This document shows, one piece after another, positions 4,988-6,956 of a stretch of 6,956 nt of DNA. Within the stretch, counting starts at the first letter, position 1; every line of letters starts with the position of its first letter. This DNA comes from an uncultured Aquimarina sp. (GTDB lineage: Bacteria; Bacteroidota; Bacteroidia; Flavobacteriales; Flavobacteriaceae): positions 1 to 6,956 of the forward strand of contig CALGNG010000304.1 in NCBI GenBank assembly GCA_937958735.1. Direction: 5' to 3'. The position numbers and the translations under genes were made by a program. Under the pieces are notes generated by a model. It saw nothing but the letters and a program-made list of their open reading frames with translations. It was not told the DNA's origin and did no database searches.

Positions 4988-6956
4988 ATGTTCGTAGTAA
5001 AAAGAGACGGCCGTAAAGAGCCTATCATGTTTGATAAAATTACGTTTAGAGTGCGTAAGATGTGTTATGGACTAAACGAACTAGTCGACCCTGTAAAAGT
5101 GGCTATGCGAGTAATCGAAGGGCTTTACGACGGAGTAACCACTAGCGAACTTGATAATCTTGCTGCAGAAATAGCTGCTACTATGACGGTAGCCCACCCT
5201 GATTACGCAAAACTGGCTGCCCGTATTTCTGTTTCTAATTTACATAAAAACACGAAGAAAACATTTTCTGAAGTTATCACCGATTTACACGAGTATGTAA
5301 ATCCACGCACAGGTAAAGAAGCCTCTCTTATAGCAGACGACGTGTACAAAGTAATAATGGATAATAAAGATCAATTAGACTCTACTATTATCTATAATCG
5401 TGACTTTAACTACGACTATTTTGGATTTAAAACCCTAGAACGCTCTTACCTTTTAAAAATAAATGGCGAAATAGCAGAACGCCCACAACATATGTTAATG
5501 CGAGTTTCTATTGGTATACATCTAGACGATTTAGATGCTGCTATAGAAACGTATGAGTTGATGTCTAAAAAATTCTTTACACACGCTACTCCTACCCTAT
5601 TTAACTCGGGTACTCCAAAACCACAAATGTCCTCTTGCTTCCTATTAACTATGCAGGACGATAGTATTGATGGTATTTACGATACCTTAAAACAAACTGC
5701 AAAAATATCACAAGCTGCAGGAGGTATAGGTTTATCTATACACAACATCCGCGCCACAGGCTCTTACATTTCTGGCACCAATGGCACCTCTAACGGTATT
5801 GTACCTATGCTGCGTGTCTATAACGATACCGCTCGTTATGTAGACCAAGGAGGAGGAAAACGAAAAGGATCATTTGCCATTTACATGGAACCCTGGCATG
5901 CCGATATTTTCGACTTTCTAGAACTTCGTAAAAACCACGGTAAAGAAGAAATGCGCGCGCGTGATTTATTTTATGCTATGTGGATTCCAGATCTATTTAT
6001 GAAACGCGTAGAAGAAGATGCCGACTGGACTTTAATGTGCCCTAACGAATGCCCTAATTTATACAATGTACATAGCGAAGAGTTTGAAACCATGTACACC
6101 CGTTACGAGGCAGAAGGAAAAGGTCGCAAAACAGTACGTGCTAGAGAGATTTGGGAAAAAATACTAGAATCCCAGATCGAAACAGGAACCCCTTATATGT
6201 TATATAAGGATGCTGCAAACCGCAAATCCAATCAAAAGAATTTAGGAACTATACGCTCCTCCAACTTGTGTACCGAAATTATGGAGTACACCAGTCCAGA
6301 CGAAATTGCGGTATGTAACCTGGCTTCTATAGCTTTACCTAAGTTTGTTAAAGGCGGCAAATTTGATCACGATGAATTATTTTCTGTAACCAAATTAGTT
6401 ACCAAAAACTTAAATAAAGTAATAGACCGTAATTACTACCCTGTAAAACAGGCCGAAAATTCGAATATGCGCCACCGCCCTATTGGATTAGGAATACAAG
6501 GTTTAGCAGATACTTTTATCTTGCTACGCCTTCCTTTTACCAGCGACGAAGCAAAAAAATTAAACGAAGAAATTTTCGAAACCATGTATTTTGCGGCGGT
6601 AACAGCTTCTCACGAATTAGCTCTAGCCGAAGGACCTTACCAAACATTTGAAGGATCCCCTATATCCAACGGAGAATTCCAATATAATTTATGGGGATTA
6701 AACGACGAAGACCTTAGCGGTCGATGGGATTGGGCTTCTTTACGTAAAAAAGTAGTTAAAGATGGTGTAAGAAACTCTTTATTAATGGCACCAATGCCAA
6801 CAGCCTCTACTTCTCAAATATTAGGTAATAACGAAGCTTTTGAACCATATACTAGTAATATCTATACCCGAAGAGTACTTTCTGGAGAGTTTATTGTAGT
6901 TAACAAACATTTACTAGAAGACTTAGTAGAACTAGGTTTATGGAGCGATGATCTTA
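4988..6956 (+). CDS. nrdA: Class Ia ribonucleoside-diphosphate reductase, alpha (catalytic) subunit, 3' end missing
   Basis: The R1 subunit reduces NDPs to dNDPs together with NrdB. The first 656 codons are open up to the right edge. The N-terminal ATP-cone is complete ([16 protein letters not shown], about 2-92) and keeps D56 in SELDNLAAE, equivalent to the human R1 residue D57 needed for dATP inhibition, so overall-activity feedback is expected. The specificity-site motif [11 protein letters not shown] (from D224) is present. Catalytic residues are C217 (PQMSSCFLL), N426, C428 and E430 (SSNLCTEI), and C443 (AVCNLASI), each one less than the human number. The strand motif [20 protein letters not shown] follows at 601-620. 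The missing part should contain the two radical-transfer tyrosines and the C-terminal cysteine pair. The 114-bp gap after nrdB has no terminator and no convincing promoter. The sequence resembles eukaryotic R1 more than E. coli NrdA. Confidence 0.96.
   Translation, partial: MFVVKRDGRKEPIMFDKITFRVRKMCYGLNELVDPVKVAMRVIEGLYDGVTTSELDNLAAEIAATMTVAHPDYAKLAARISVSNLHKNTKKTFSEVITDLHEYVNPRTGKEASLIADDVYKVIMDNKDQLDSTIIYNRDFNYDYFGFKTLERSYLLKINGEIAERPQHMLMRVSIGIHLDDLDAAIETYELMSKKFFTHATPTLFNSGTPKPQMSSCFLLTMQDDSIDGIYDTLKQTAKISQAAGGIGLSIHNIRATGSYISGTNGTSNGIVPMLRVYNDTARYVDQGGGKRKGSFAIYMEPWHADIFDFLELRKNHGKEEMRARDLFYAMWIPDLFMKRVEEDADWTLMCPNECPNLYNVHSEEFETMYTRYEAEGKGRKTVRAREIWEKILESQIETGTPYMLYKDAANRKSNQKNLGTIRSSNLCTEIMEYTSPDEIAVCNLASIALPKFVKGGKFDHDELFSVTKLVTKNLNKVIDRNYYPVKQAENSNMRHRPIGLGIQGLADTFILLRLPFTSDEAKKLNEEIFETMYFAAVTASHELALAEGPYQTFEGSPISNGEFQYNLWGLNDEDLSGRWDWASLRKKVVKDGVRNSLLMAPMPTASTSQILGNNEAFEPYTSNIYTRRVLSGEFIVVNKHLLEDLVELGLWSDDL

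Overview
The window looks like a piece of a Flavobacteriaceae (Bacteroidota) chromosome. It is AT-rich, the promoters resemble the Bacteroidota -7 consensus TAnnTTTG, there are no clear Shine-Dalgarno sequences, and it carries gldI, a gliding-motility lipoprotein gene typical of this group. The genus cannot be fixed from the sequence. No mobile element, CRISPR array, phage gene, tRNA or rRNA was seen. This is core-genome content rather than an accessory island, and I did not find a convincing new multi-gene system.

Layout: (1) At the left edge is the 5' end of ndk (nucleoside diphosphate kinase) on the minus strand. It diverges from a plus-strand group across a 110-bp promoter region that holds a perfect 14-bp palindrome. 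(2) The plus-strand group is nrnA (DHH/DHHA1 nanoRNase/pAp phosphatase), gldI (FKBP-like lipoprotein, overlapping nrnA by 1 nt) and, 25 bp later, a lipoprotein that fuses a cyclophilin domain to an FKBP domain. It ends at a strong 16-bp hairpin terminator. (3) A single DUF3109 gene encodes a nine-cysteine protein. Its own promoter is so close to the ATG that the mRNA may be leaderless, and a weak AT-rich hairpin terminator follows. (4) A 263-bp noncoding region holds candidate promoters and an imperfect inverted repeat. (5) nrdB and then nrdA (class Ia ribonucleotide reductase) follow, with nrdA running off the right edge.

Functional themes: nrdB/nrdA make dNDPs and ndk makes dNTPs from them, while nrnA recycles short RNA fragments and pAp, so both ends of the window serve nucleotide metabolism. 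Between them sits a pair of lipid-anchored prolyl isomerases, probably acting on folding of envelope or secreted proteins, including the gliding apparatus. The points most worth following up are the cyclophilin-FKBP fusion beside gldI, the apparent loss of catalytic pocket residues in GldI, the cysteine-rich DUF3109 gene directly upstream of the diiron-enzyme genes nrdBA, and the operator-like elements before ndk/nrnA and nrdB.
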